Assembly: GCA_003427395.1 (NCBI GenBank)
Contig: BFEA01000009.1
Span: forward strand, 5,589,155-5,617,574
Direction: 5' to 3'
DNA from: Chara braunii
Taxonomy: Eukaryota > Streptophyta > Charophyceae > Charales > Characeae
DNA length: 28,420 nt
The position numbers and the translations under genes were made by a program. The notes below the pieces were generated by a model. The model searched no databases. It was not told the origin of the DNA and saw only the letters and a program-made list of their open reading frames with translations. Shown here one piece after another: positions 1-9,361 of the stretch (position 1 is the stretch's first letter; each line of letters begins with the position of its first letter).

Positions 1-23
1 TTTTTTTTTTTTTTTTTTTTTTT

Positions 24-187
24 AGGTCTGCGTTCGAACCGAACGGCCGAACGCATCCCCAAGCGGTCCCATACGTTCGGGCGTTCGGGTTCGGGCGTTC
101 GGGACGGGCCGAATGCCCGAACCCGAATGCCTGAACGTATGGGAAAACTTGGGGATGCGTTCGGCCGTTCGGGCCGAACGCGGACCC
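24..187. repeat. 160 bp palindrome of GTTCGG words between T and A tracts
   Basis: Positions 25-105 and 106-186 are reverse complements over about 81 bp with roughly 11 mismatches and no gap or loop. The flanks extend the symmetry: T23 at 1-23 on the left, an A-rich run from 188 on the right. Within each arm the word GTTCGG (or CCGAAC) recurs many times, as do TCCCCAAG and CCCATACGTTC. It could form a long hairpin or cruciform. Both strands carry open frames here, but these are products of the palindrome. Confidence 0.9.
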
Positions 188-364
188 AAAAAAAAAAACA
201 AAAAACACAAATGTTTTCAAAATTTTTTGAAAACAAACTATGTTATGGAGAAAAATAAACTTAACAACATTCGCCTGGGCACTACATTCAAATTCCTTAC
301 CAAATTTGAATTAAAAATCAAATAAAGAAAATAAACACTATGATAAAAATAGGAAAAAATAAAA

Positions 365-748
365 AGAGAATTAAAATGAGTGAGTGTGCCAGCACGTTTT
401 CGACACCGCCATCTTTGCCGATTTTTAATTATCTTTTGGAATTGATAAATGCCCTGAAAATTTACAGATATGTAGTTTACATAATCAATAACTAATTAAA
501 TTTGTTTCAAAAAATAATAAAATTGTTTAGGCCCCGAGATAAAGTGAAAACAAAAAGTTAAAACTGGAAAAATAAAATATTGTGAGTGGGCGAGCACGTT
601 TTGACAGCCCCATCTTGAAGATTTTTAATGTTTTTTTGGATTAGCAGAATGGCTTCAAAATTTATAGGCGTGTAGGTTACATCATGAAGAACTCACAAAA
701 AAAAGAGTCAGAAAAAAAAACTTACTTTTAGGCCGCGAAAGAAATTTT
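365..748. repeat. diverged tandem duplication, period about 201 bp
   Basis: Two AT-rich units follow each other. Matching landmarks are GTGAGTG..CAGCACGTTTT near 382 and GTGAGTGGGCGAGCACG near 582, then CCATCTT, GATTTTTAAT, TTTTTTGGAAT/TTGGATT, AAAATTTA and TTTAGGCC at 527 and 727. The spacing between landmarks is a constant 201-202 bp. No coding potential is seen. Confidence 0.75.
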
Positions 749-846
749 GGTGGGGGCCTAACCCGGAGTTGTTCGGCCCCCGAACGGGACCCCGAACGCC
801 TGAACGTACGGGGGCCAGCCCGGGTGCCCCCGAACGTTCGGTCAGG
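747..846. repeat. second GTTCGG/CCGAAC word cluster
   Basis: About 100 bp rich in CCGAAC, GTTCGG and CCCCCG words in both orientations (for example GTTCGGCCCCCGAAC). It shares the word CCTGAACGTACGG/CCTGAACGTATGG with the palindrome at 24-187, so the two are related, but it is not one clean palindrome. Confidence 0.65.
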
Positions 847-847
847 T

Positions 848-906
848 AACCCTATATATATATATATATATAGGGTTGTAGGATTTGGAAAAAACTACAA
901 TCCTAT
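848..906. repeat. overlapping palindromes: AACCC(TA)nGGGTT and a GGGTTGTAG hairpin
   Basis: 848-877 is a perfect palindrome, AACCC then a TA run then GGGTT. It overlaps a second hairpin, 870-881 pairing with 895-906 (ATAGGGTTGTAG with CTACAATCCTAT, one mismatch or G-U), followed by a T12 run. A close structural match lies at 21606-21642. Confidence 0.8.
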
Positions 907-1040
907 ATTTTTTTTTTTGGAATCCGACTTCGTTTAATTTGAAAAAAATAAAAAATAAAAAATTCGATTTAAAAAAATTGTAAAAAATAAAAAGAAAAGT
1001 ATGATTTTTTTTTTTTTAATTTTTTATTTAGGTAGCATGG

Positions 1041-1118
1041 GTTATCTGGCCGGATAATCTGGTCGGATTATCTGGCCGGATGATCGGGGGGTAGGATCAT
1101 CCGAAAATCCGGATGATT
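1041..1118. repeat. ATCCGG/CCGGAT word cluster
   Basis: About 78 bp built from TCTGGCCGGATAA, TCTGGTCGGATTA, CTGGCCGGATGATC and later GATCATCCG, AATCCGGATGATT. Direct and inverted copies of a single word alternate. AT-only sequence flanks both sides. Confidence 0.65.
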
Positions 1119-1386
1119 AAAAAAAAACCTAAAAAAGCAAAAAAAAAAAAAGAAAGTGATATTGCGCATGCAAAATACAATAGAACTCTGAACTACGTTC
1201 ATATTTCATAAAAATCTTGATGGGACCTGGAAGGGTTAAAAGAGGATAAGATAGGGAATAAAGGGGCTTAGAGGGGCGATGCTTAGATCATTATATAATT
1301 TTTTATCTAAATATTATTTTCTTGTTCTGTTTTTTTTTTTATATATTCATATTGGTTGAGTAATCAAAGATGGCCTCAAGCCAAAA

Positions 1387-1413
1387 GTTGTTCATATCAT
1401 TGATATGAACAAC
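1387..1413. repeat. perfect 13 bp inverted repeat, 1 nt spacer
   Basis: GTTGTTCATATCA is followed by one T and then its exact reverse complement TGATATGAACAAC. There is no adjacent gene to assign it to; it could be a protein binding site or a chance product of AT-rich DNA. Confidence 0.8.
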
Positions 1414-1476
1414 ATATTTGTTTTCCAGATTTTTTTGATTTTTTGTTTTTAAAAAAAGAAAACATATTTTGTGCAG

Positions 1477-1566
1477 GGCCGGATTTTCCATATTCGGAAA
1501 ATCCGGAAATTTCATCCGGATTGAAAATTCTGGATAAAATTGGTATTCCGGATATCCAGATTTGCT
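1477..1566. repeat. second TCCGGA word cluster
   Basis: Contains GGCCGGATTTTCC, TTCGGAAAATCCGGAAA, CATCCGGATTG, TATTCCGGATATCC. It uses the same core word as the cluster at 1041-1118, in both orientations, within AT-rich DNA. Confidence 0.6.
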
Positions 1567-1738
1567 ACTTAGTTTTTTATCATAAGGGACATGGTCGCTG
1601 AGGTGTCCTGTATTTTTTGAGAAAAGTTTTTCCAACTTTTTTGGGTTTGTGTCGAAAAATTTAGTGTTAAAAAAAAATTAAGATGCAAATTTTAAAAACA
1701 AATAAAGAAAAAAAGGGGTCAAGGTGGGGTTGGTATCT

Positions 1739-1757
1739 GTGTGTGTGTCCTCTTGTG

Positions 1758-1836
<79 letters not shown>

Positions 1837-1878
1837 GTCGGGCCCAGCCGGGAGGAGGGGAGGGAGGAGTCCTCCCCC

Positions 1879-1931
<53 letters not shown>

Positions 1932-1988
1932 CCAATCAATCAAACAATCAATCAATCAATCAATCAATTAAAAACCAGTCAATCAATA
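1739..1988. repeat. composite simple repeat 1: (TG)n, GC hairpin, (CAAT)n
   Basis: A TG tract (about 1739-1838) is followed by a short GC-rich spacer holding the inverted repeat GGGAGGA-G-TCCTCCC (1862-1876), then about 26 units of CAAT (1881-1988). The same order recurs at 12291-12565, 12586-12812 and 26878-27212. Open frames here translate to VCVCVC and NQSI repeats and are not genes. Confidence 0.9.
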
Positions 1989-2102
1989 AATGTTTTTTTT
2001 TATATAATTTTTTATAATTTTTTTCGTTACTCACCCCCCCCTCCCCCAAATTCGTAAATTTTTAATTTTTATTTTGTGCAGGGTGGTAGTGCACGACGTG
2101 CG

Positions 2103-2145
2103 CAGGCGGGGGCGCGCACAATTATTTTGCATGCGCCCCCGCCTG
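2103..2145. repeat. perfect 13 bp GC-rich inverted repeat
   Basis: CAGGCGGGGGCGC (2103-2115) pairs exactly with GCGCCCCCGCCTG (2133-2145) across a 17 nt AT-rich loop. It sits in a short GC-rich island about 150 bp upstream of the RT relic and could be part of that element. Confidence 0.75.
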
Positions 2146-2290
2146 ACCCTGGCGAGGCCGCGCGGCCTAGAGGGTCACATAGCATGACGGTGGACTTGGC
2201 AAGATAGCGGCTTTGCTGATCGCGAGTGCTTTGGGGAATGATTGGGATAGTTAAAATTTCTTGCGAATACTTGAGCTGTTTTTGTGAAAT

Positions 2291-3243
2291 ATGAATAAAA
2301 TAAGGGGTGATCAGCCAAAGGAAGGGTCTATTTCAAAATAGGGAGTAATAGCCCGTACTTATGACATTAAGGAAATGCTTACTCAACTTCCCCATAGACA
2401 ATTGATCTGGCTGTAAAATGGATAGTTGATGTATTCTTGCAGAAAGGTGTGCGGTGGATTAGACTGAATACTCGTAAGCGGTTGGTAACGATGGGGAAAG
2501 CCCATGGTAAAGCCGGATGGAAGTCCATCCGGCTTACAAAATTAATCACCTTGGCTCAATTCAAACTTAAGCATACGGTGTTTTTAGTCTCGAATGTAAT
2601 CCTCCGCCAAAGGAAGGGAATACCCATGGGAGGAAGAGCGAGTCCCGCACTAGCTTGTGTCATGTGTATGTACTCTGAGTATAACTTTATTTCTTTACTT
2701 GGAGTCGACGTTAACTTTATCTTAGGGAAGCGATACATGGATGACTTGTTACTCTTTTCATTTTTTGAGAAAAGTGACCCGGGTGGGTATGAAAAAGCCA
2801 ATAATCGCCTGGATAAAATTTCGCAATGCTACCCTAAGGAACTAAGCCTGGAACGAACCGATATAGGAGTTGGGATACTTGATTTTTTTGAAACAAGAAT
2901 GATAATAGCTGAACTTGATAAAACAGTGCTAGTGTCGCATAAATTTAAGAACAGGGACTCGATCTAGGAACCTGGACCATTGCGTTTTCAGACATATAAA
3001 AACCCTACCTCATTCGGTCCAAAAACGAGCAATTTCGCAACCGTGGCAAACATTATTCTCCGAATCTCGAAAAATTGTAATGACAATGGGACGATCTGTC
3101 TGGGTGTGCTTATACTGGCGGTCGAATTAGAGAAACTCGAATATGGACGCGATATTATCTTAGCAGGTCTGAAGTGGATGAAGCGTCGGAATGGGAACCT
3201 TTTTTGGGACCGAATATAGAAGGTTGTGAAAAACATTGTTTGA
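2291..3243 (+). pseudogene. decayed reverse transcriptase of unusual motif type
   Basis: Retroelement RT relic. Reading frame 2 from 2291 contains a motif-A-like segment at 2360-2400 (YDIKEMLTQLPHRQL) after a stop at 2339. A frameshift near 2400 moves the sequence into frame 1 (DLAVKWIVDVFLQKGVRWI). Frame 1 then carries motif B (GIPMGGRASPALACVMC, near 2620) and the catalytic motif C YMDD at 2734-2745 (RYMDDLLLF). One stop at 2965 interrupts the frame, which resumes through a conserved-looking tail ending GLKWMKRRNGNLFWDRI at 3219. YMDD with PMGG and DIKEM..LPH fits neither the usual LINE (FADD) nor plant LTR patterns; a Penelope-like or unclassified algal RT is possible. Three lesions make it non-functional. 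No endonuclease or integrase domain is visible nearby. RT assignment is firm, the family is not. Confidence 0.8.
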
Positions 3244-3429
3244 TGGGAAAAACGAGTCGAATGATACTATTTGCTACTTTGGAGCGAGCACCGACCTTTT
3301 GACCGGATACAGATGACGGTGGACGACAAAGCCACATGGTACTGTTCCGCAGAGCTTGTCTTCGAATCCTCGGCAATCTCGCCACAAGCAGGTGCCAGCT
3401 CGCGTGCCGCTTCATAGAGGACTGAGTTT

Positions 3430-3750
3430 TCACAAGCATCGAGCCATGAGCCCGACTGTGTACATCTATTTTTGAAGGAAAGGGGACCTCGCCGACAGGA
3501 CGTCCGCGTTGGTTAGCAATGGCTCTCGCAAGTATCAGGCCAAAGGGGGCCGGTCTCGTACAATAAGTATCGGGCCACAGATCCGACCTCGTGTATTTAT
3601 TTTTTAAAGGGGATCCCGCTGACAGGGGTCTGCAGTGTTCATAACTTGGGTCTCGTAAGTATCCGGCCTCGGAGGCCGGCCTAGTACATCTCACATAAAA
3701 ATTGGTCTGTTTTTTTAGTAAGTACCGGACTAGATTCCGGTCTCATGGAG
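3430..3750. repeat. tandem repeats of about 92 bp carrying GGCC hairpins
   Basis: Units begin with AAGTATC.GGCC or a variant (near 3435, 3530, 3565, 3656, 3717). Each start contains an inverted repeat, for example CCGGCCTCGGAGGCCGG (3663-3679) and ACCGGACTAGATTCCGGT (3723-3740). Between units come TATTTTT..AAGGGGA, CGCTGACAGG or CGCCGACAGG, and GGCTCTCG or GGGTCTCG. The array directly follows the RT relic and may be its 3' region. A 179-residue minus-strand open frame across it is judged spurious. Confidence 0.6.
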
Positions 3751-3759
3751 AATGCTACT

Positions 3760-4380
3760 GCGATTTTACTGCAGTAGGCCAAGTACGATATGGCCTCAAA
3801 GGTACTATTTAAATGGATATTGACGCAGTAGGAAGCCTCAATCTGAGTGGTGTATTGAGTGGAAGGATTGAGTTCCACAGCTACAGAGTACGGATACGTC
3901 CGTCACGACGAGTTATGGAGTGTGGGGAGGAAGATGTTGTACGCCACGATACCAATGCTCAAGGCATCTTCTTCTAAATTTTGGTTCCAATTTGTGTAAT
4001 CATTCTCAAGCGGTGCTCGTCCCACACTTACCTAACTGAGCTTTAACTTGGCATAAAAGTAGATGGGTCGAATTTTTCTGACAGCATATCTATTCTCCGT
4101 TTCTGCCCTTGTTTCATAACGTATGTTTCCCCGAATGATTTCTTTTGACGGTGGTTTTTAATTGACTGATCCTTAATCTTCTGCCTGTTAATTTAAGGGC
4201 CGGTTCGTTAGGATCTGACACAACCCTCTTGTCTTCGGGAGGATGGATTACTCAAGGAAATGTTTGCTATGCTTGAATCCACTCGAAATTTTATATGGTT
4301 TTGCTTCACTTTGGATCTTTGCCTATCCTACACCTGTGTAGTTGGGGACCCCTAGGGGGTGTTGCTCATCACTCCTGAAC
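3760..4380. other. no recognisable feature
   Basis: About 600 bp of mixed composition. I see no coding frame of note, repeat or RNA gene. Confidence 0.5.
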
Positions 4381-4381
4381 A

Positions 4382-4468
4382 TGCACACACATGCACACAC
4401 ATGCACACCACACACGCACACACACACACCCCACAGACACCCCGCACACACTCCACACACCACACACA
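4382..4468. repeat. (CA)n microsatellite with CACATG interruptions
   Basis: Imperfect CA tract with repeated CACACATGCA and CACACCCCACAGACACCCC segments. Both strands are open only because of the repeat. Confidence 0.9.
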
Positions 4469-4499
4469 TATGAGGACGTGCTCGACAACCCCCTGATTT

Positions 4500-4582
4500 G
4501 CGTTCGACCGAACATGTTCGGTTCCCGCTCGGCCGAGCGTACGAACATGTTCGGCTGCTCGGTGGGGCGCCGAACATGTTCC
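4500..4582. repeat. cluster of three GAACATGTTC palindromes
   Basis: The 10 bp palindrome GAACATGTTC occurs at 4510-4519, 4543-4552 and 4572-4581. A 14 bp palindrome, CGCTCGGCCGAGCG (4526-4539), lies between the first two. The spacings of 33 and 29 bp are close to three helical turns. It resembles a multi-site binding region but also fits the word-cluster class seen elsewhere in the window. Confidence 0.75.
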
Positions 4583-4821
4583 GTGTGCTACATAGTCCTA
4601 CACGTGTTTTCTTATTTGGACGACTGCAACAATGACATGGGATCCTTGCAATTGTGCAAGAATCCTTGTGATTTGTTTTCCTGTTCTCCTCATTTTTTTT
4701 GTGAACGACTGGTGTTGGTCTTTTCCCTTTCCCTTCTTCTCCCCCTTCCTTTTTTTCCTACCCGCTTCCCTTCTTCCTTTCTATTGCTCTAAGAGAAGGT
4801 TAACAACAGTCGTATTTTTCA

Positions 4822-5130
4822 TCAGCACTTCAAGACACCCTTCACCACTTCAAGATGCAGCCTGCCTAAATATTAGGTGTTTTTCAGGGTCTTCGGACTT
4901 TTCAGCACTTCAGGACACCCTTCACCACTTCAGGATGCAACCTGCCTAAACAGGTGGTTTTCAAGGTCTTCGGACCTTTCACCACTTAGGACCATTCAGG
5001 ATTTTCATATTGCCTGAAACTCTTACTTCACCACTTCAGGATGCAGTCTGCCTAAACAAGTGGTTTTCAGGGTCTTCGCACCTTTCACCATTTCTGGACC
5101 ATTCGGGATTTCGGACTGCCAAAAACTCTC
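4822..5130. repeat. degenerate minisatellite with CTTCAGGATGCA..CTGCCTAAACA units
   Basis: Three diverged units share CAGCACTTCA.GACACCCTTCAC, CACTTCAGGATGCA, CTGCCTAAACA.GTGG and TTTTCAGGGTCTTCGGACC. Unit starts are near 4824 and 4902, with a third longer unit from about 4985 that carries GGACCATTC insertions. No reading frame is conserved between units. Confidence 0.8.
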
Positions 5131-5394
5131 ACTTCAAAATTTTCATTCCTGAATTTTTAATTACCCGTTCACTGTTGTGATTGTTTTATGCCCCCTCCCG
5201 TTGGCGGAATGGTGATGCATACATGGTTGATTATGAACGATTCACTCGGCGGAACTGTGTTGCGAAATGATGATTTCAAAGCATGATGGTTTCCCCAACC
5301 CTCCGCACAATGGATCCCTAGTCGGAGTAATGGTCGTCTTGCATTTAGCTTGAAATAATACCGTGCATGAGCTTTGCAACTCCCCGTGACCATG

Positions 5395-5492
5395 CTTGTG
5401 GGGGCTACGTTGCGACTTGTACTCACCCCCGTACGAGTACAGGTTGTACTCATTTCTTGTACGCTACTTGTACTCAAGGCCCCGTACGACTT
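5395..5492. repeat. GTAC word cluster
   Basis: GTAC recurs within CTTGTACTCA, CCCGTACGAGTACAGG, CTTGTACGCTACTTGTACTCA and CCCCGTACGAC, both direct and inverted. A T-rich stretch follows. Confidence 0.6.
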
Positions 5493-5623
5493 TTTAAACT
5501 TTTTTTTACTGTTTTTATTTTTTTTTAATCCAATTTTGATAAGAATCTGCAGATGGTGCTCTAGCAAATGTTGCTTGTTTTGGGATGTTACACCTCATAT
5601 AGTTTTTTCGGAATTTTTTGATG

Positions 5624-5625
<2 letters not shown>

Positions 5626-5675
<50 letters not shown>

Positions 5676-5721
5676 TGGTGGGGGTTTTTTTTTATGATTT
5701 TTTTTTTTTTTTTTTTTTTTT
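5626..5721. repeat. poly-T tracts (T49, T9, T24)
   Basis: Long homopolymer T at 5626-5674, then GTGGTGGGGG, T9, and T24 at 5698-5721. Possibly a poly(A) tail of a minus-strand retrocopy, or poorly resolved sequence. Confidence 0.85.
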
Positions 5722-5727
5722 CTTTGT

Positions 5728-5815
5728 ACGGGTCGTACGGGGGCGTATAGGTTCCCGTACATATATTATCTGTACGTTTCGTATGGAAAGACCCCGTAAG
5801 TGTACGTCCGGTAAC
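5728..5815. repeat. second CGTAC word cluster
   Basis: Contains GTACGGGTCGTACGGGGGCGTA, CCCGTACATA, TGTACGTTTCGTATGG and TGTACGTCC. It sits between the T tracts and the Helitron relic and matches the word class of 5395-5492 and 21478-21572. Confidence 0.6.
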
Positions 5816-5834
5816 GTAACTTTTCATCTCTAAG

Positions 5835-6760
5835 ACGTGCATCACTAACTGGCCGGAGATCTAACAAGCTCTATTGCGAGGTCAATGTCCTAACGACAGA
5901 CCGGATCTTCTTGCGCGCGTGTTCAAAGGTTATCTTGCACAACTGATTGATGAGATAAAGAACAAACGGATCTTTGGTAGGGTGAGTGGAATGTTGTATG
6001 TGGTGGAGTTTCGAAAAAGGGGTCTACCACAAACACATATATTGGTTATCCTACATCCGGATGATAAAATTTGGGATGCGGATGTTGTTGACAATGTGGT
6101 GTGTGCCGAGATTCCTTCGGAAGGGGAATTGAGAGAAAGGGTAGCGAAGTTCATGTTGCACGGGATTTGCGGTGCAGAGAAACGCGACGCTTCGTGTACG
6201 GAGGACGGAGAATGTACAAAAGGGTTTTCGAAAGATTTCATTTCAACAACAACATTCAAAGATGAACAAACGTACCCTTCGTATAGGAGAAGGAAACCAA
6301 GTGACGGTGGTTTTACGATTGTTTAAAATGGAGTCGTTTACGACAATCGGCGTGTAGTCCCGTATAACTCGTACTTGCTAATGAGGTTTAATTGCCACCT
6401 AAATGTTGAATATTGTCCTAACATCAAGGCGTGCAAGTACGTGTATAAGTACGTGTATAAAGGGTGCGATCGTGCTATGGTTTGCGAGCAAGATAATAAT
6501 GCATCCATCGACGAGGTCAAATTGTATTAAGATATGTGTGTTGTAGGTGCATGCGAAGCATGTTGACGTCTATTTGAGTTCGACGTTGCGGAATAATGGC
6601 CCGCGGTCGAAAGATTGTCCGTGCATCTCGAAAACATGCAAAAAATGCAATTTGAACCTGGGACTGAGCATGACGTTGTTTCGCAAGAGCCCCCGAAAAA
6701 AAATTGACGGCATGGATGGAACACAACTTTTTGAATGAACATGTTTTCTGTGGAATGGTT
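5835..6760 (+). pseudogene. Helitron Rep (rolling-circle replication initiator) relic
   Basis: Matches the plant Helitron Rep region in order: TNWPEI (5844), NDRPDLLARVFKGYL, YVVEFRKRGLPQTHILVIL (about 5998-6052), the cysteine segment FMLHGICGAEK..CTEDGECTKGF, YRRRKPSDGGF, VVPYNSYLLMRFNCHLNVEYC, the tyrosine segment KYVYKYVYKG (6435-6464), and WPAVERLSVHLENMQ. In plant Helitrons this protein nicks and rolls the element through a histidine pair and two tyrosines. Here the first histidine is Gln (codon 6030-6032) while the second His and the tyrosines remain. One frame holds across about 860 bp with in-frame stops at 5862, 6324, 6528, 6564 and 6594. A one-base loss in the A8 run at 6696-6703 shifts the LTAWMEHN segment. 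No helicase part follows, and no Helitron ends (5' TC, 3' hairpin plus CTRR) were found. Confidence 0.9.
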
Positions 6761-8116
6761 CTCTACTCTATTTAGACTATTTCTAAAGTTTCTTACTTGG
6801 TTTCCTGTGGTAGGTCTATGGGTATTTAAATGTTATAGTAGCTATAAAAAAAATTTGGGGGTGAGCACCGTTATCAATATGTCTTAATATCTCAGAGCAT
6901 GACGTAATACTCATAAATTTTGTAGGTGAGCTTATCTTGTTGGGCGTTGTAGTACTATTTTTTTTTACATACAGTTCAATTCAACAGAGAGTTCGTACCC
7001 CTGATTTAAATCCTGATGTAGTAGGTTGGTATAGTTACCAACATTTAACCCGTAGATCCAATTCTTTCTTAGTTCAAGCTGAAAACATGCATGCTCGGTA
7101 GTACATCTAACTGTATTAAGGAGCAAAAAATTAAACGATTAGAGAGGAGGGTTGTGCAGCCTTAGTTCCTTGTGATGCTCGTAATGCCAAACTCGTAGAG
7201 GAAAGGGGACACGATCATGCAGACCCAAAAAAACATATGTACCAGTATGTAGAACTTCAACATGTGATTATGTCCTCTGTCAATATGCGTACAATTATGC
7301 AGAACCACCCCACGCGAGTAGTTATGTGATGCATTAGTAGTTTTCCAACACCTTTACCAACTCTATACATATGTGTACAAGTATGGAGACCTTCAACATG
7401 TGATTACAGAGGTTATTTCTCTCATATCTTTTAGCCGTCAGTCGACGATTATGAAGATTCATCTTCCTCAGTTACTTATGTAGGTGCAACCACCCCATCC
7501 TGACAGAAGTCGACAACCATCGTAGGTAACTTGTTAATGCACATACAGCAACAACTCATGTGCTTAGCAATGCTCCGGATTTGGAGGAGCAATTTCAATT
7601 GCGTGGGTTTGGGAAGTATATCTAGGCTTCGTTACCCGAGTCGAGAAGATATATGTGGGTTATATATAGCGGTATGCATGCATTTTAGCTAAGCGCCATG
7701 TGATAAAATTTGATCGATGAATCAGTCGTGCCTGAATTTGATTATAAGATTCGCGGTACGATTTGATTATAAGATTCGCGGTACGATTGATCGAGATAAT
7801 CAATTATGGGAATGGGGAGACAGATAATTCGCCATCTTATATGTAGATGATCATTATTCTTTTATTGAGTGTCAATCCACCTATTAGTCGTGCTACGAGT
7901 GAGGTCAAGAGTGCGGGGTTAATTAAACATGCGTCAGAATTTTTGCGCATACGGAGTGTCTGTAGGCGGATCATTCAAGCATGTCATCAAGGCGATTGGA
8001 TCGAATGCTAAAAGGATCAGCAGGGTGTAAGACGAAGGAGACAGCGGAGAAGTAGCTACGGTAGAGAGGGGCATGTGCAGGGAAGAAGAAGGGGACGCAT
8101 TGAACTTGATCGACAA
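6760..8116. other. AT-rich non-coding stretch with small duplications
   Basis: No gene seen. A segment starting ACATATGTACCAGTATG (7233-7271) is repeated in diverged form at 7367-7411, both ending TTCAACATGTGATTA. A perfect 25 bp tandem duplication lies at 7736-7785. It may be further decayed Helitron or other transposon sequence. Confidence 0.5.
7736..7785. repeat. perfect 25 bp tandem duplication
   Basis: The 25-mer starting ATTTGATTATAAGATT and ending GCGGTACG occurs twice back to back without mismatch, in an otherwise decayed region. This implies a recent event. Confidence 0.9.
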
Positions 8117-9295
8117 GGGGCATGTGCAGGGGTTATGCTTATGAGAAGATAATCGATAGCTATTTCAATTACGGTGAAATAGTTTGGTCCGTCGGTACTC
8201 ATAGCAATCAAGCTGATCATCAGAGTGCAAAAAACGACTAGAAGGGAGAGGAGATAAGACGAAAGCATCATGAGGGGGGGGGGGAAGAAAGAAAGGTGAT
8301 AGAGGAGAAAAGTAGTAGAGAAGGGGATGATAGGGGAGATTGTGAGAGGGTGGGGGGGGACGTGATTGGTACCTTATGTTTGGTCAGGTTTGCGGAGCTA
8401 TCCAGGTATTCCAATCAGTCGAAAAAAAAAAATTGTCGGCAAATCGTTAGAGTGATAGACTGCCATTGTCTATGTGTGACAACAACTGGAAGGGTAAGGG
8501 GATAAAATCGGAAGCATTCTGAGGAAGAAAAAGAGGTTTTGAGAAACAAGGGATGTTTAGACCGTATGAACAAAGGGTTTGTGCGGGTGTCGTCCCTATG
8601 GGCAGATAATCGCCAATAATTTCAAAGTCTTTAAAAGAGAAGGGAAGAAAAACAAACTTTGAGCGTAGCGCGTTTGGTCATATTTGCGTAGCTATTCAAG
8701 CATTCTACTATGGCGAAATAGTTTGGTCCGTCGTTAATCATAGCAGTCAAGCAGAACAGCAGAGTGCAAAACAACGAGTGGAACGATAAGGAGATAAAAC
8801 AAAGGCACCCTGAATGAGGGGGAAGAGAAAGAAGGAATAGAGGAGAGGGGGGGGGGGGGGGTGAGAGCCAGGGATATAAAGTCGTGGCTTGGTAGATCTG
8901 TCCATATGACGTCTGGTCAGTTTTGCGGGGCTACTCAATCATTCAAATCCGGCGCAGTGGTTTAGTCCGTTGGTAATAACAGTACTCGATAGGCCATCAT
9001 CATCTATGTGCAAAAAAAAACGCGTCCTGAGGGGGGGGGGGAGGAAGGGAGGGAGATGATAGGGAGACCATGAGGGGGTAGGGGAGAATGTGAGGAACAA
9101 AGGATTGGTACCCATAACCGAGTTTTTTATGTTTGGTCAGTTTTGTGGAGCTACCCAGGGATTCCAATCCGGTGAGAATTTTTTTTTTTTTTCATCGGTA
9201 CTAACAACAATCAGGCAGATCGTTAGAGTGATAGTCTGCCATCGTCTATGCGCAAAAACAACATGGAAGGGTAAGGGGATGAAACGAAAGCATCC

Positions 9296-9361
<66 letters not shown>

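Noticed and set aside
848-877. Telomere-like AACCC/GGGTT sequence
   Set aside because: A single palindrome around a TA run, not a CCCTAAA array.
1667-2057. Open frames on both strands across TG/CAAT repeats (VCVCV, THTHT, NQSI proteins)
   Set aside because: Pure microsatellite translation in every frame. The same happens at 12233-12591 and 26879-27298.
3155-3694. 179-codon minus-strand open frame
   Set aside because: It overlaps the end of the RT relic and the hairpin tandem array, has no motif, and changes composition with the repeat units.
5588-5845. Lys-rich and Phe-rich open frames over poly-T
   Set aside because: Translation of homopolymers flanking word clusters.
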